From the NCBI GenBank assembly GCA_027575765.1, contig JANBPT010000018.1, positions 1-64,000 of the forward strand: 64,000 nucleotides of DNA, in the 5' to 3' direction. Positions 33,146 to 44,066 of the stretch are shown piece by piece. The notes beneath the pieces were generated by a model. It was not told where the DNA came from, did not search any database, and worked only from the letters and a program-made list of their open reading frames with translations. The DNA is from Tieghemiomyces parasiticus (lineage: Eukaryota > Kickxellomycota > Dimargaritomycetes > Dimargaritales > Dimargaritaceae). Position 1 is the stretch's first letter, and each line of letters starts with the position of its first letter. A program made the translations under genes and the position numbers.

Positions 33146-35854
33146 TTAGAGGTGGTGTCGTCGGGTCGATAATAACTGCCGACGGTCGCAAGCGGACCGG
33201 TTACGGTTATTTTCACTCGGGGTGGGGCCCTGGAAGGAGAGGGGACGCTGATGGGTACGGTTGGAGCCGGACCCCGCCGAACTCGGCAACGTGCCCATGG
33301 CGTCCTCCCACATACCACGAATGAGGGCACTGCTATGGACGGCCGGGTCCGAGTTGTTGGTAGCGGCCGCCGTGGGGATACTAGGTAACCGCGGCCGGGT
33401 CGAGGGCCGGGTAAGCGATAGGTGTTGCAGGTGTCGTGTAAGATCGTAGGCGGAATCGGAAGCCCGGTGCGATTGCGGGGGTCGCTGCTCGTCGACTCCC
33501 AGGTTTTCCGTCAGAGAGGCCCGGTGGGTTCGTTCGCGGTGACGAATGTGGCCGAGGGCACTCTCGAGGATATTCATCCGGTCCAACATACCAGCCACCG
33601 AGGGCCGCGGAGGTAGACCCGATGGACTCGACGTTATCGCTGACCTGGGTGATAGCGGAGACGGCGGTGCACGACGTGCACCGCGCGGGTGGGCAATTGG
33701 CCGGCCGTGGGGCGATCGCAGGGCGGTGGTACTGGGCGCCGGCACGGGCTCATCCGTCGTACGGCAATCAACAAATGATCGGAACATGGTACGCTGGTTG
33801 GTATCGGTTAGATTGCGTACCGAAAAGCTGTTGGGACGGACGCGGGCCGACCGTTGCCACGTCGCTCCTCCTGCCTCGTCCTCCGCGTGGGACCTATCAC
33901 TCAGGTCGCGTTCCTCCATGCGATGGCGGTGCAGATCATCACTAGATGCGGCAGCGGCGGAAGCCGCACTACTGCGTCCGTGCACAGGACAGGGCGCCTC
34001 GGTTGCCTCCTGTAAAATTGATACCCCGGCATCTAAATCGAGGTGGCTAATACTCTGGTCGAGGTTCAACTCCTCGTGTAAATCTGAGCGGTGGTGGTGA
34101 TGACGTTGATCGGGGGTGGCCTCGGCTGCTTCTGCCGATGTCATGTCAAAGCGGTAGCGGTCAGTCGGAAGAAAATCGGAGGTCTCCGTTTCGTCCACAT
34201 CGCTACCGAAGTACTCCATATCGCTGTGCGCATCGTCATCCGTATAGAGGTCGGGCATGGGTGAGTGTAAGCGTAGCGAACGGTGATCGCTCTCGCTTTC
34301 GTCGTCATCGTCATTCAATGTGAGGCGCGGGCCGGGGTAAGGGATATCGGCTAAGGTGGGGACGGCACTCGGAGCCGTCGGGTGGATTGAGGTGGCAGGG
34401 GCGGGTGTAGGGCCGGGCGTGGTCGGGCTTGTGGCGGGTGCTAGGGTAGAGGAGTCGGGGGTGGTGAGAGGTTAGTTGATGGTAAGTGAAGTGAGTAGGC
34501 TACTGAGATGAGAGCGGAATAAGGACAAGTATCGGGCTGAGGAAACCCTCGCCTGGTCGACTAATATATATTGCGAACGTTACGCCGCATGAGGTGGCGG
34601 GCACACGCACTTACAGTATCCCGTTGGCAGAGTCGGCTCCAGCCAATTTAGAAAAAGGTTGTCCGCGATCAGTTGTGGTTGGGCCGACAGTATATCGAGG
34701 TTGTCTACCTCTTCGATCCGCGTCCCCATTAGCATCCCCAAGTACTCCGAGCTCTGCCGGACATAGTTCTCCAGCTGCCCGGGCTGGTGGGACATAATGT
34801 CCGGGGACGCCAGTAGAGGTGGAGATGGTGCAAAAGACTCATGAAGCGTAGGGAGGGGAAAGGGGTTTGCATTCACATCAGACGGGACCACTGTCGCCGC
34901 TGGATCCGGCCGAGGCCCGCGGCCGTTCAGGACGCGAGTGGACGCCCCCGCCGTGGAGGACTGGCAGTGCGTACAGGTTACCGAATCCATGATGGTCGAA
35001 CACAGTCCGCACACTACCATGACGGTACCCTCGCGTAGCAGGGAGGGCGAAATGCGCGTCGGGAAGAGACCACCCCAATCTTCCTCGTCTCGGTCCCCAC
35101 CGTCACCGCCATTACGGTTACCGTTCTCGCCCCCGGCGGCCCCTTGCGCCCCGCCCTCTCGGGCGTCGGTGAGACTGGGTCCCTGGCCGCGGGCCTGGAA
35201 GCGCAGGAGCCGGTCCACACTGGCTGTATCGATGGCTTCTGGCCCCGCTGTAGGCCCAGCGGTGGGCGTGGCGGCGCGGGAGTCCGTGAGCAGGCTGGCC
35301 AGGGTCTGCTCGCTGCAGCACGAGGCGAACATGGCCCGGGCGGTGGAATGGCTGGCCTCGTCAAGGCCAACGGGAACCGAATGCCGACCCAGAGTACGGA
35401 TGGTCTCGACCAGGTCGCGCAAGCCGTAAGACTCGACGGGTCGACGACGCACGGGGGCCCGGCAGTGTGGGCATACCTTGTTAACCGGCAGCCAAGACCG
35501 GAGGCAGGTGCGGCAGAACGAATGGCCACACTCGAGGGTGCAGGGTTGGGTGTAGAGCTCGGCGCACACCGCACAGGTCGCGGCCTGCCGCGCCGTTTCC
35601 AGGGTGCGCTCCCGGGCGAGCTGGTTGTCATGGGCCTGTTCGAGGACCCGGTGCATCCGGTACATAAGTAGGTAATGTTCGCCGGTCTGTTGGCACAATC
35701 GCTGGACCCGGCTGGCCAACTTATCGTCGCCAGGAGTGCTGGCAGCGGTCGGCAGGGCGACCGTCTCGGTCGAGGACAAGGACATGGCTCGGCGGTGAAT
35801 AGGTGTGTCGGTCAGGTCAACTTCAGTCGCCGGCGCGGACGCTTTATGCCGCAT
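33146..35854 (-). CDS. RING-finger protein, probable E3 ubiquitin ligase (two exons)
   Basis: Exon 1 is complement 34615-35854 and exon 2 complement 33146-34440. They join across a 174-nt intron with a gtaagt donor, a perfect ctaac branch point and a ccctag acceptor, splitting a Ser codon (T|CA). The product is about 844 aa. A short helical region (residues about 40-85) precedes a classic C3HC4 RING at about 92-135 (CAVC…C…CGHSFCRTCL…CPHC). A second Cys cluster (CGLCSTIMDSVTCTHC) lies near residue 290. The rest is disordered: a Gly/Asn/Asp stretch in exon 1, and an acidic, His- and Ser/Arg-rich exon 2 with no known fold. A helical region before the RING plus a second zinc motif resembles yeast Psh1 only loosely. 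The start is chosen at MRHKASAP; an in-frame upstream ATG (36103) would add a hydrophobic leader of doubtful reality. Confidence 0.75.
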
Positions 35855-37505
35855 AGCGACTGAAAGACACAGGCAGGCCTGCTGGTTAGGTAAAGAGCAC
35901 TGGATTCGGCTAAGCTGAGGCTGCCGGACGGTGGAAATGGACAGGCTAACGCGGTAGGCGGAATGGGAAAAAGGGGGTGATGCGATGGGGATGGCTGATA
36001 AAGTGTAGACAAGGAGGAGGGTCTGGGCGAGTACAGGGAGACCGGCATATGAAAGTCCGCAGAGATAGCACCGGGGATGAAGGACTCCCGGCCAAGTTGG
36101 CAACGGGGATGCGCGAGAGGTTCGGCTAGGTGGAGATGCTACAAGGGGGAGGCGAAGTCAGTACCAAAAGCTTGCTTGACGGCGAGACTTACTAGCTCAG
36201 GCTATCTATGTTGGTGCAGGGCGTGCACGGACAAGCGGAGGCGAGGCTAGGTGTGCTTGACAATGACATCGGCCACCAGTATGACAGCCGCTCGAAGGCT
36301 AAAGCCTGCGATAATGGGGGTCGCCCTCATGTAGCCGGGCTAGGCCAGGTTGTGGGGGGCTGGAACTCCCACCACCGTCCCCTTCCCCTCCCCACCCACG
36401 TAAGACCCGGACGCGGGAAAACGAAACAAGGAAATTTGAAGGTATAATCCCTTCGACAGGGCAGGTCCGCAGTTCTTTTATCACCTTCTCTTTTAGCATC
36501 TCCCCTTCTTATGTCAGCCTCCTTGCTAGCAACGCTTTCCTTCAGCTCCTACCTCACGTTCCTCCCCCATGTCCACCTGGTACCGGTCTTACTATGATAC
36601 TGTGCCCACGGGGCCACATGATCCTGCACCACAAGAGAGCCCCCTAGTCAGATTTTATCCTTTCGTACGTTAATGAACGGGAAATGTGAATTGCTGGCTG
36701 GAGGTGGCTTCAATATCCTGAGTCCATTACTCCCAAAGGAGTGACGTATCTAGACCGGAGGCCTTGAAGGTTGATCCGGCTAGACACGGCCCCTGCTAAT
36801 GATTTGAATTCTTAGCTTCCCCACTCGCCACGATGATTTTCCGCTATTGTAGTTACTGGTCCACCCCCCTCCCGTGCAACAGCCTAGTAAGCGGGACCAG
36901 CACCACCCACCTTCTAGGCCCCACACTGACGACGGTTGCGTAATGTAGCCCCACCCCTCAAGTGGCTAAATTCGACCGCAAACTCAGTGACTCATCAAAG
37001 GGCAGTCGGCGCCCATCTAATAGACAGTCACGCCATCAGAAGGGGGGGGACACCCATCACCTGTCAGATCTCTGGCTGAACAGGGGGTGAGTAACAGGCG
37101 GATTTTCGCCATCGGACTGTAGACGATGGGGCGCATCGTGGGGACGGGCGCACGCGGGGCCTCGGCCACCATAATTGCTGCATTGACTAGACGAAGGCTG
37201 TTGGTCCCCCTATATCTCCGCACTAGACCCCATCATGTTTAATCCAAGCGCCAGCTAATACCGAGCTCATTTTTGACCACCCAAAAGTAATTGGTTTATT
37301 ACAGAGACGTCGAATGATGAAGTGCATAAGAAATATATCGGAGGCTGCCGCAGCAAACCGTTAAACGGAAGAAATTGGGCACCAAGTACACTTTAAAATG
37401 AGGGCGGGACTTAAAAGATAGCCAATGATAGAAAATAAGGAAGTAAAAATGCTACAACCGCCAAGCAGCTTGAGAGCCTTCCCAGCTCGCTTACAATAGC
37501 TACGT
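35855..37505. other. Intergenic region RING gene / lectin gene
   Basis: About 1.65 kb holding the promoter of the RING gene (its first 250 bp remain open in frame) and the 3' flank of the lectin gene. A minus-strand AATAAA is at 37295-37300. No gene recognised. Confidence 0.4.
37295..37300 (-). terminator. Candidate poly(A) signal of lectin gene
   Basis: AATAAA on the minus strand about 206 nt past the lectin stop codon. Confidence 0.4.
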
Positions 37506-39096
37506 CTAAAAGTACTTCTTGGAAGCGGCGGTGCGCTGCTTGTAAAAGCTGAACAACACGAGGACGAGGGCCTGGGCGGCAACGACGAGACCGATAAGGG
37601 TGAAGGATGACATGGCATGGTGGGTTGGGGGTCCGTGGTGGACCGGAGCGGCATGGTCAAAGTGGGCACCCTGGCTAGTCTCAAGGAAATGCTGGATTTC
37701 GTCGAGGCGGTGCAGGATCGTGTGCAGAAGGTCCTCATGGTCCGCCCCGCCAGCCGAGGGTCCACTGCCCACCGCTGAGGCGTGGGCATGTCCGGCCACC
37801 CGGTCGACCACGGACTTGATGGACCCGAGTTCCCGGCCGAGGCGCTTGACGTCCTGCATAATCTCGTTGGTCACCGTCCCGTGCACGGCACCACCGGCTC
37901 CCGTAATAGCGTCCGGAATCTTCCCGTGGAGCCCGGCCATGTCCAACTTGGAATGGAGGGCCTCGAGGGCCTCCAAGATGGCCATCTGGCTGGTCTCGAA
38001 GTGCTCGTGGCTAGGTTCCTCCGACCGGCCGTACTGGTCACGGTGGAGGTCGTTCTCGATATGATGGTGGTACTCCTTGGAGTGCTCGTGGATCTCGTCA
38101 AACTGGTGACGCATCTTGCTGTCCATGTGGTGGTGGTCGCTGTCATGCGCCTCCATGATCTTGGGACGCGGGTTGACCTCATACAAGTCGAACGAGTTGA
38201 CGTCGTGGTTGTCTGGCTGCGGACCTGACGACGCGCTGAAACCGAAGTGGTAGCCGGTGGGGAGGTCCAGCTGCTCCTTAACAAAGCATTCGTGGAACTT
38301 TTCACCCTCGTGCGTGGCGTCCACCTCGAGCTGTAGGCGGATAGAACAAGGAAGCAGGGGTAAGTACAATGGCGGATGCAAAGTGACGGATTAGCTCTGG
38401 CTGTTAGCATCATACCGTTGAAGTGGGACATTCCTCTTATGACGCCCTCGCTTAGACCACTCATTAGAGCCGAGAACCTACCTTTAGCGTCCGCTTGCTG
38501 TAGGTCACGCGAGCGTGAACCAGCTCGTGGGTCCGGCGCACGTCGTGGAAGCACGACCCGATCATGTGGTCGTTCAAGTTGTGGGTATCGTGCAGCTTAA
38601 CGGTACCGTCGTTGGTGTAGGCCATAATGAATGGACTGCTCTTGTGCTCATGCTCGTCGTACGTGTGGAAAATAATACCCAGGCCCTTAAAGGGATCTTC
38701 ATTGCCGTATGTAGGGCCCGATTTACCGGGGGCGGCAGTATACCAGAAGGCCATGCCGTCGGATCCTGCCTCACTCTCACCAGAGATATGGAAAGTGAAG
38801 TAGGCCTCCCATTCGGCGTGCGGGTTGGGCTGGGTGCCCCAGAAAGAGCCCTGAGTGTCGTGGATGGCCGAGGTCAGACGGACGAATTCGTTCGTCACGG
38901 TGGCGTTATCGTACGACCGCCAATAGGGCACATCGTTGAAGAATTGGAGAGGGTGCTTGAAACCCTGCTTGTAGTCGTGACGCTTGGCCGAATGCGCCAC
39001 GTGCATATTTGCTGTCACATCCGCAGGACCCGCTGCGAGGAGCAGGGCGGAGGCCAACGTGGCCAGCGACAGGGAGCCGGATAATTTCCAATGCAT
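37506..39096 (-). CDS. L-type lectin cargo receptor, ERGIC-53/Emp47-like
   Basis: ER-Golgi transport receptor. Exons are complement 38482-39096 and 37506-38330 with a phase-0 intron (gtaggt…ctacag), giving 479 aa. In order: a signal peptide (residues 1 to about 30, LSLATLASALLLAAGPADVTA); an L-type lectin domain (about 35-265) with hallmark blocks WRSYDNATVTNEFVRLT, QGSFWGTQPNPHAEWEAYF, GIIFHTYDEHE, IGSCFHD and HFGFSASSGPQPDNHDVNSFDLY; a His-rich stalk (HHHMDSKMRHQFDEIHEHS); a predicted coiled coil; a C-terminal membrane helix (FTLIGLVVAAQALVLVLF); and a short cytosolic tail ending KKYF, a dilysine-type ER retrieval signal with an aromatic end like the KKFF of ERGIC-53. The usual Asp and Asn ligands for Ca and mannose appear replaced (FDxFxN becomes FHTYDE). 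Confidence 0.9.
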
Positions 39097-39658
39097 CGTG
39101 TGGGTCGGAGGGGCTGAGGCGTGGTGTGTGTGAGGATAGTTGAACTCTAAATCCAAGAATATAAAAATTGGGAGGACAGCTCGGGAACCGAGGTTGTGGA
39201 GTAGCCGATAGTGCGCTGCGTCAAAAGAAGAGCATGCAATGCGGGGGATGCAGTATGTTACAACAGTGAGGGTGTGTGTGGGGGGAACAAATGGACAGCG
39301 GACCAGAGCGAGCGGAGAAGCGTAGATACTTACGAATAGGGGGCCGGGGACCGAGCTGCTTTTAAAGGGAGTCGGCACCGAAGCAAAGATACCGGTTATA
39401 TGGAGCGGAAGTCGTCTTGGCCGCAAACGAAGCGATGCTGACCGTGGTGACCAAGGAGAATGCGGTATGTGACACCAGGACACAGCGGATGGCGGGGGAG
39501 CAGGAAGAAGAGAGAGAGCTGACGTTTGGGTATGGATTGGCGCAGCGGTGGCCATCGTATCTTCGTTGACCCTGTTAACAAAGATGATGCGGAAGGTCGA
39601 CATTGGACACATTAGTGTAGCAGAAGTTGCGAACAAGGAACCTAATTTACAATGTCGC

Positions 39659-39687
39659 TCCTCCTCTTCCTCCTCCTCCTCTCTCTA
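39659..39687 (+). repeat. TCC/TC-rich simple sequence
   Basis: Imperfect (TCC)n followed by TC repeats. Confidence 0.6.
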
Positions 39688-40383
39688 TTCCCTTCTCCTC
39701 TCTGCTCTCGCCTACCTATCCCGACGAATAGGACGTGGCTGCGTCCGATCTGCTCGTCACCCTCCCCTAGCGGCTAGCCATAGAATCAACTCGCCCTGCG
39801 GTCTTCGTCTACCCTGCGCCGTGCGGTAGATCCCCGTCTTTTCCTATACCACCACGGGCGGAGGTATGTACGAGGATCCAATATCATCAAAGACCAGATC
39901 GGCTGGCCCCCATCGTGCCGCTCCCACTGCCTCTCCTCCAGTCGATGGTGGTGGAGGGGGCCACACTTTATTGGGGAAGAGGAGGGAAAGACGCGACGTG
40001 GTATGTAGAGCTCGTAGCATAATAGCAACTAATGGGAGACGTGGGGGCCGTAAACGCATGCTAAGTTGTCGCCCGAGGAAAGGTGATGAACTTCCAATGC
40101 GTAATCACAAACCGCCGTCGGCACCAAAGAGCGGGGCTGACTAGTTGACCCCCTTCCCCCCCCCCGCAGACTTTACAAGGACTATAGGGCAATCCATGCT
40201 GCACGAGATTTGATAAATCTATACGTGCCTTTGTGCGCCTGTAAAGACACGGAGAGGGGAGCAATATTTTGGAGGGATGAGTTCGCTGGTTCACAATGCG
40301 TCGACGTCCAGCCTCGATATCGCTCAATCCAGGGGTGTAGGCGAAATATATCGTTAGCTGATAGCCGGACAGATCAGCCCTGG

Positions 40384-40457
40384 GCCTAGGGGATCCTCTA
40401 TAATGCAGTCATGTAAGCACTGACGTTCGATCCACATGGAGCCCTAGGCGTCAGTGC
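40384..40457. repeat. Two interleaved inverted repeats
   Basis: gcctaggg (40384-40391) can pair with ccctaggc (40442-40449), and gcactgacg (40417-40425) with cgtcagtgc (40449-40457). The two helices interleave as a pseudoknot would. The site is about 490 bp upstream of the NmrA-like ATG. Function is unknown and chance occurrence is possible. Confidence 0.4.
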
Positions 40458-40821
40458 CAGAAAAATTACTGCTATATAACCTGGTCAAGGTCTGCCTTCA
40501 GCCAGACTCGGATAAAAGACGCTTACATCGTTAGCAAAGCATATCCGTCCTCGAACCCCATGGGGAGGCCCGTAGTCAAGAAATTGGTCACGATGACGGT
40601 CACGAGCTTGCGGAGCTCTTTTCGGTTACCCCTTCCATCAGAGTCAAGACGCTCTTCCCGAAACCGCCACCTCAGCAACCTAGCGATATGACCGCAAAGA
40701 AGCGCGATTGACGAATGCTTTCGGCAGCGGCCACCGTGGCTTTGGTAGAACCCTACTACGCATGATAAGCCACTTCAAACCACTACCTAGTTGTACTCCG
40801 TCTTAGGTTCTGGGGACGGGG

Positions 40822-40829
40822 TTTAAATA
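40822..40829 (+). promoter_or_regulatory. Candidate TATA-like element of NmrA-like gene
   Basis: tttaaata about 115 bp upstream of the ATG at 40943, in a GC-rich setting (ggggtttaaatagtc). Confidence 0.35.
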
Positions 40830-40942
40830 GTCGACTTGGCCACCTGTGCCTTTAACCAACACCGCTACAACCGCAGCCACGCTAATCCACCTTCTATACT
40901 CTCCACACGCCTACATTCTCTCCCTCTTCACCACAAGCCATC

Positions 40943-42046
40943 ATGAAGAAATTCACCGTTTTTATCTCCTCGTGCGACGAATGGCTGGGTTACGTCTTCG
41001 CCCGCGAGCTCCTCGCGCAGTACTACCCGGACACGCTCGACTACGTCTACTTGGGGGCGCAGAATGGCCGCTCCGACTATATCGCTGACCTGGAGAGACG
41101 CGGCGGTCGGGTGGTGACTTATGACACCCACACGCTCCCGCATCTCAACCACATATTTGGCAAGTGCGATTCCGTGGTGCTGGTGCCCGTGCTGACCAAT
41201 CTGCACTTCCAAATCGATATCTGGCGCTACTTTTTCGTCGCCATCGAGGCGGCCCGCGTGCGTCGGATCTTCATGATGTCGGTACTGGACCTGGACCGCT
41301 TTGAGACGTTTGGCCCGTTCCAGAACGTGTACCGTATGGAGGGTCTCTTCCGCGACTGGTACCGTACCAGTATCGGCCGCGGGTATCCTTCGGACCAACT
41401 GCTGACGGTTGGTGGTGAGGAGGATAGCCTCGGGGGCGCGGCTGCGGGTGATAAAGGTCGTCTTCGTTCGATGAAGGACGATAATCTTCCTGTTAAGCGT
41501 TATGCCGCCATCTTCCGCCACAGCCTACCCTACGAGCACCTGCTCCTGTACCGCACGGCTGCCCAGCTTAAGCATCTTATCGTCTTGCCCATTGAGGGCG
41601 CCCTATTCACCCCCGTGGCTTATCGCGACGTGGCCGAGGTAGTAGGTCATTTCATCCGCGGTAAGCTGCCGCACCACGACCACGGTCACCTCGGCGAGGG
41701 ATCCTCGACTATTGTCTCGCTGGGAAAAGAGTCCCCGGTCTGGAACCTAACCGGCCAGGAAGCCATCGGCGGCGAAGGCCTGGCGCTGACGGCACAACTC
41801 ACCTTTGATACCGAGTTCCGCTACGTGCCCTTTACACCCGACGAGACTCGCGAGTACCTCCACACCCATTCCGCACTGGCCCCCGAGGAAATCAACTACT
41901 TCATCGGGTTTTACGATGGGATTCGGCAGGGCCTCCAGCGTGAGATTTATCGCGATTTGGCAGAATTTCTCGGTCGTGACCCTATCGACGCCCCAAAGTT
42001 TCTGCAGAAACACGCCCGTGAGCTGAAGCCCATTAAGAAGCCTTGA
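40943..42046 (+). CDS. NmrA-like / atypical short-chain dehydrogenase family protein
   Basis: Intronless, 367 aa from the ATG at 40943. The pattern is that of an NmrA/atypical SDR Rossmann fold: a first beta strand (KKFTVFISS) then a helix (LGYVFARELLAQYY), a second strand (YVYLGAQ), VVTYDTH, CDSVVLVPVLTNL, a helix with AIEAARVRRIFMMSVLDLD, the NmrA-like late segment GALFTPVAYRDVAEVVGHFIRG and a C-terminal SALAPEEINYFIGFYDGI. The usual GxxGxxG dinucleotide loop is replaced by SSCDEWLG, so only the last Gly remains and NAD(P) binding may be weak or lost. Such proteins act as redox sensors or transcription co-regulators in other fungi (NmrA); the role here is unknown. Convergent with HMG-CoA lyase, 385 bp between stops. 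Confidence 0.7.
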   Translation: MKKFTVFISSCDEWLGYVFARELLAQYYPDTLDYVYLGAQNGRSDYIADLERRGGRVVTYDTHTLPHLNHIFGKCDSVVLVPVLTNLHFQIDIWRYFFVAIEAARVRRIFMMSVLDLDRFETFGPFQNVYRMEGLFRDWYRTSIGRGYPSDQLLTVGGEEDSLGGAAAGDKGRLRSMKDDNLPVKRYAAIFRHSLPYEHLLLYRTAAQLKHLIVLPIEGALFTPVAYRDVAEVVGHFIRGKLPHHDHGHLGEGSSTIVSLGKESPVWNLTGQEAIGGEGLALTAQLTFDTEFRYVPFTPDETREYLHTHSALAPEEINYFIGFYDGIRQGLQREIYRDLAEFLGRDPIDAPKFLQKHARELKPIKKP

Positions 42047-42431
42047 AGAGACCCCCACCACTATTCCTCCCCCCATAAGGGGTGACTAATCCCCACAGCA
42101 TCCCTAATGCTCTATTATCCACCGGCCTATTCCATTATTTTGCTTGGCTGCCTCGCACTATGTTCACATGTGGAATCGGGCGGCCAATTGGGAAGCTCCG
42201 ATGATCCCTTGTCGTTTCGCCAACCTCGGTAATGCCTAATGCTCTATTGGCTGGCTATTAAAACGTACCCTAATCGACGCACTCATCGTACCAGTGGGTG
42301 GCATACATTAGGGTTTTTTTATCAGTATACAACAGTAAGCGGAGTGGGAAGGGGGTGATAAATAGCAAAGTAGCTACTGGGGAAGAAATGAATATCCGCC
42401 AATTGACGAAGAATAGCAGTAAAAAAAGCAT
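42047..42431. other. Convergent intergenic region NmrA-like / HMG-CoA lyase
   Basis: 385 bp between two stop codons; nothing recognised beyond 3'-flank sequence. Confidence 0.4.
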
Positions 42432-44066
42432 CTACAACTTGCTATTGACCGACGGGCTCACGTGGCTTGCGTTGGGTCGTGCCAAGTACTGCGAGATGAA
42501 CTCGCCCACCCCGATCAGCTGTTCAAGATTCACGCCGGTGGAGTATCCCAAAGCGCTGAGCCGGTGCACCACGTCTTCGGTGGCCACATTCCCCGTAGCG
42601 CCCTCGGCGTAAGGACAGCCACCGAGGCCGGCCACAGAACTGTCAACCACTCGGATATCGTACTGGATACGGGTGCGTTGGGTGGGAGGCAAGTTTACAG
42701 TGTATGAGATATTCGTTAGTAATGGGGAGGGGGAGCCGAATGTTGGATATACAAGTCATCATAGCCGCGCCAGACTGCTGGACCAAGTCACGGCTGCAGG
42801 TGAATCGCCTACACACCCACACCCACATACGAAGGGCATTAGTACTCACCTTTAACGCTGCTTCGATATTGACCAGGGCACGGCCATATGTATCATGGCA
42901 GTGCACCGCCAGCTGGCGGGCCGGAATGTATTTGAGGACTTCTTCTAGCATGGCGGCCATGGACTCAGGGGTACCAACCCCAATAGTATCGCCAAGGGAG
43001 ATTTCGTAGCACCCCATATCGAGTAACCGTTTGGCGACGCGGGCCACCACCTCAGGTCGCACGTCACCCTCGTAGGGACAGCCCAGAACGCATGACACGT
43101 AGCCGCGTACAGCAATGTCGTGGGCCTGGGCGGCCTCCGTCACGGAACGGAATCGCTCGAGACTCTCATCAATGCTGCAGTTAATATTACGTCGACTGAA
43201 GGCCTCAGAGGCCGCCCCAAAAATGGCCACCTCGGTCGCGCCCGCCGCCAGAGCGCTTTCGAAGCCTTTGAGGTTAGGGGTGAGTACTGGGTAGGTCACC
43301 CCCGGCAGCCGCTTGATCTGTGCCATAACCTGGGAGTTGTCGGCCATCTAACAAGGGGGAAGAGGCGGCCATGTGGTCAGGGGGTGGCATGCAAGGGTTG
43401 ACGTGTAGGGGGGTGGTTAATAGTGGGAAACAAAGGCATTTGATTCGTGGATGGAAGGGGGGAGTTTAGAGGTGACTCCTTCATACAACTAGGTAAGCGG
43501 TAGCACCAATAACCCACCACACCGCTTTGATCACTACTATGAGTGTATGGGCCAGACCCCATTAAACAGAGGCCTCGAGTCGAGCCGAACTAGGGGCCCG
43601 CAAGGGGTAAAGGGAGAAAGAGGAAGAGGGGGGGCGGTATATTCTTTCACGTCCCTCCCGGTGTTATCTTTCCACTCAAACATCTACAGGGCCAGTCCCC
43701 CTTCCTGCTACTTTCAATCGCCCAGTCACGGCTAGCCCTTTAAAAACGATGACATACCTGAGGTACCCACTTGGGGGATACGAAGGACGTGGCCTCGACG
43801 ACGCTCAGACCTGTTTCGGCCAGCCGGTTGATGAGCTCCACCTTGACGGCGGTCTCGACAACCTTCTTCTCATTCTGCAGGCCGTCCCGAGGGCCGACCT
43901 CGACAATTTTGACGAACGAAGGTGCGGTATGCGTCATGCGGAGGTAGGCGTCACGAAGGAAAACGTTGGGGTTAGGGTAGGTAAGCCTACGTAGCAAGGA
44001 GGTGGCGGTTAACGTTACGGAACGGTGCGGGATAAACTGCCGGTGTAGAGTCTGGACAGGGAGCAT
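42432..44066 (-). CDS. HMGCL: Hydroxymethylglutaryl-CoA lyase, predicted mitochondrial and peroxisomal
   Basis: Cleaves HMG-CoA to acetyl-CoA and acetoacetate at the end of leucine breakdown and in ketone-body formation. Exons are complement 43758-44066, 42850-43347 and 42432-42662, all phase 0, giving 345 aa. The enzyme is complete: [10 protein letters not shown] (catalytic Arg-Asp), SPKWVPQ|MADNSQV across intron 1, [48 protein letters not shown] (metal His pair) and [14 protein letters not shown] (active-site Cys loop). Exon 3 begins [12 protein letters not shown], filling the family spacing exactly. Residues 1-43 are basic and hydroxylated with no acidic residue before position 39 ([15 protein letters not shown]), fitting a mitochondrial presequence. 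The protein ends in SKL, a peroxisomal PTS1. Met44 lies just before the core and could start a presequence-free form. Confidence 0.95.

Larger units (their letters stand above)
39097..40942. other. Divergent intergenic region lectin / NmrA-like gene
   Basis: About 1.85 kb containing promoters of both flanking genes, a TCC/TC-rich tract (39659-39687) and an inverted-repeat cluster (40384-40457). No gene recognised. Confidence 0.4.
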
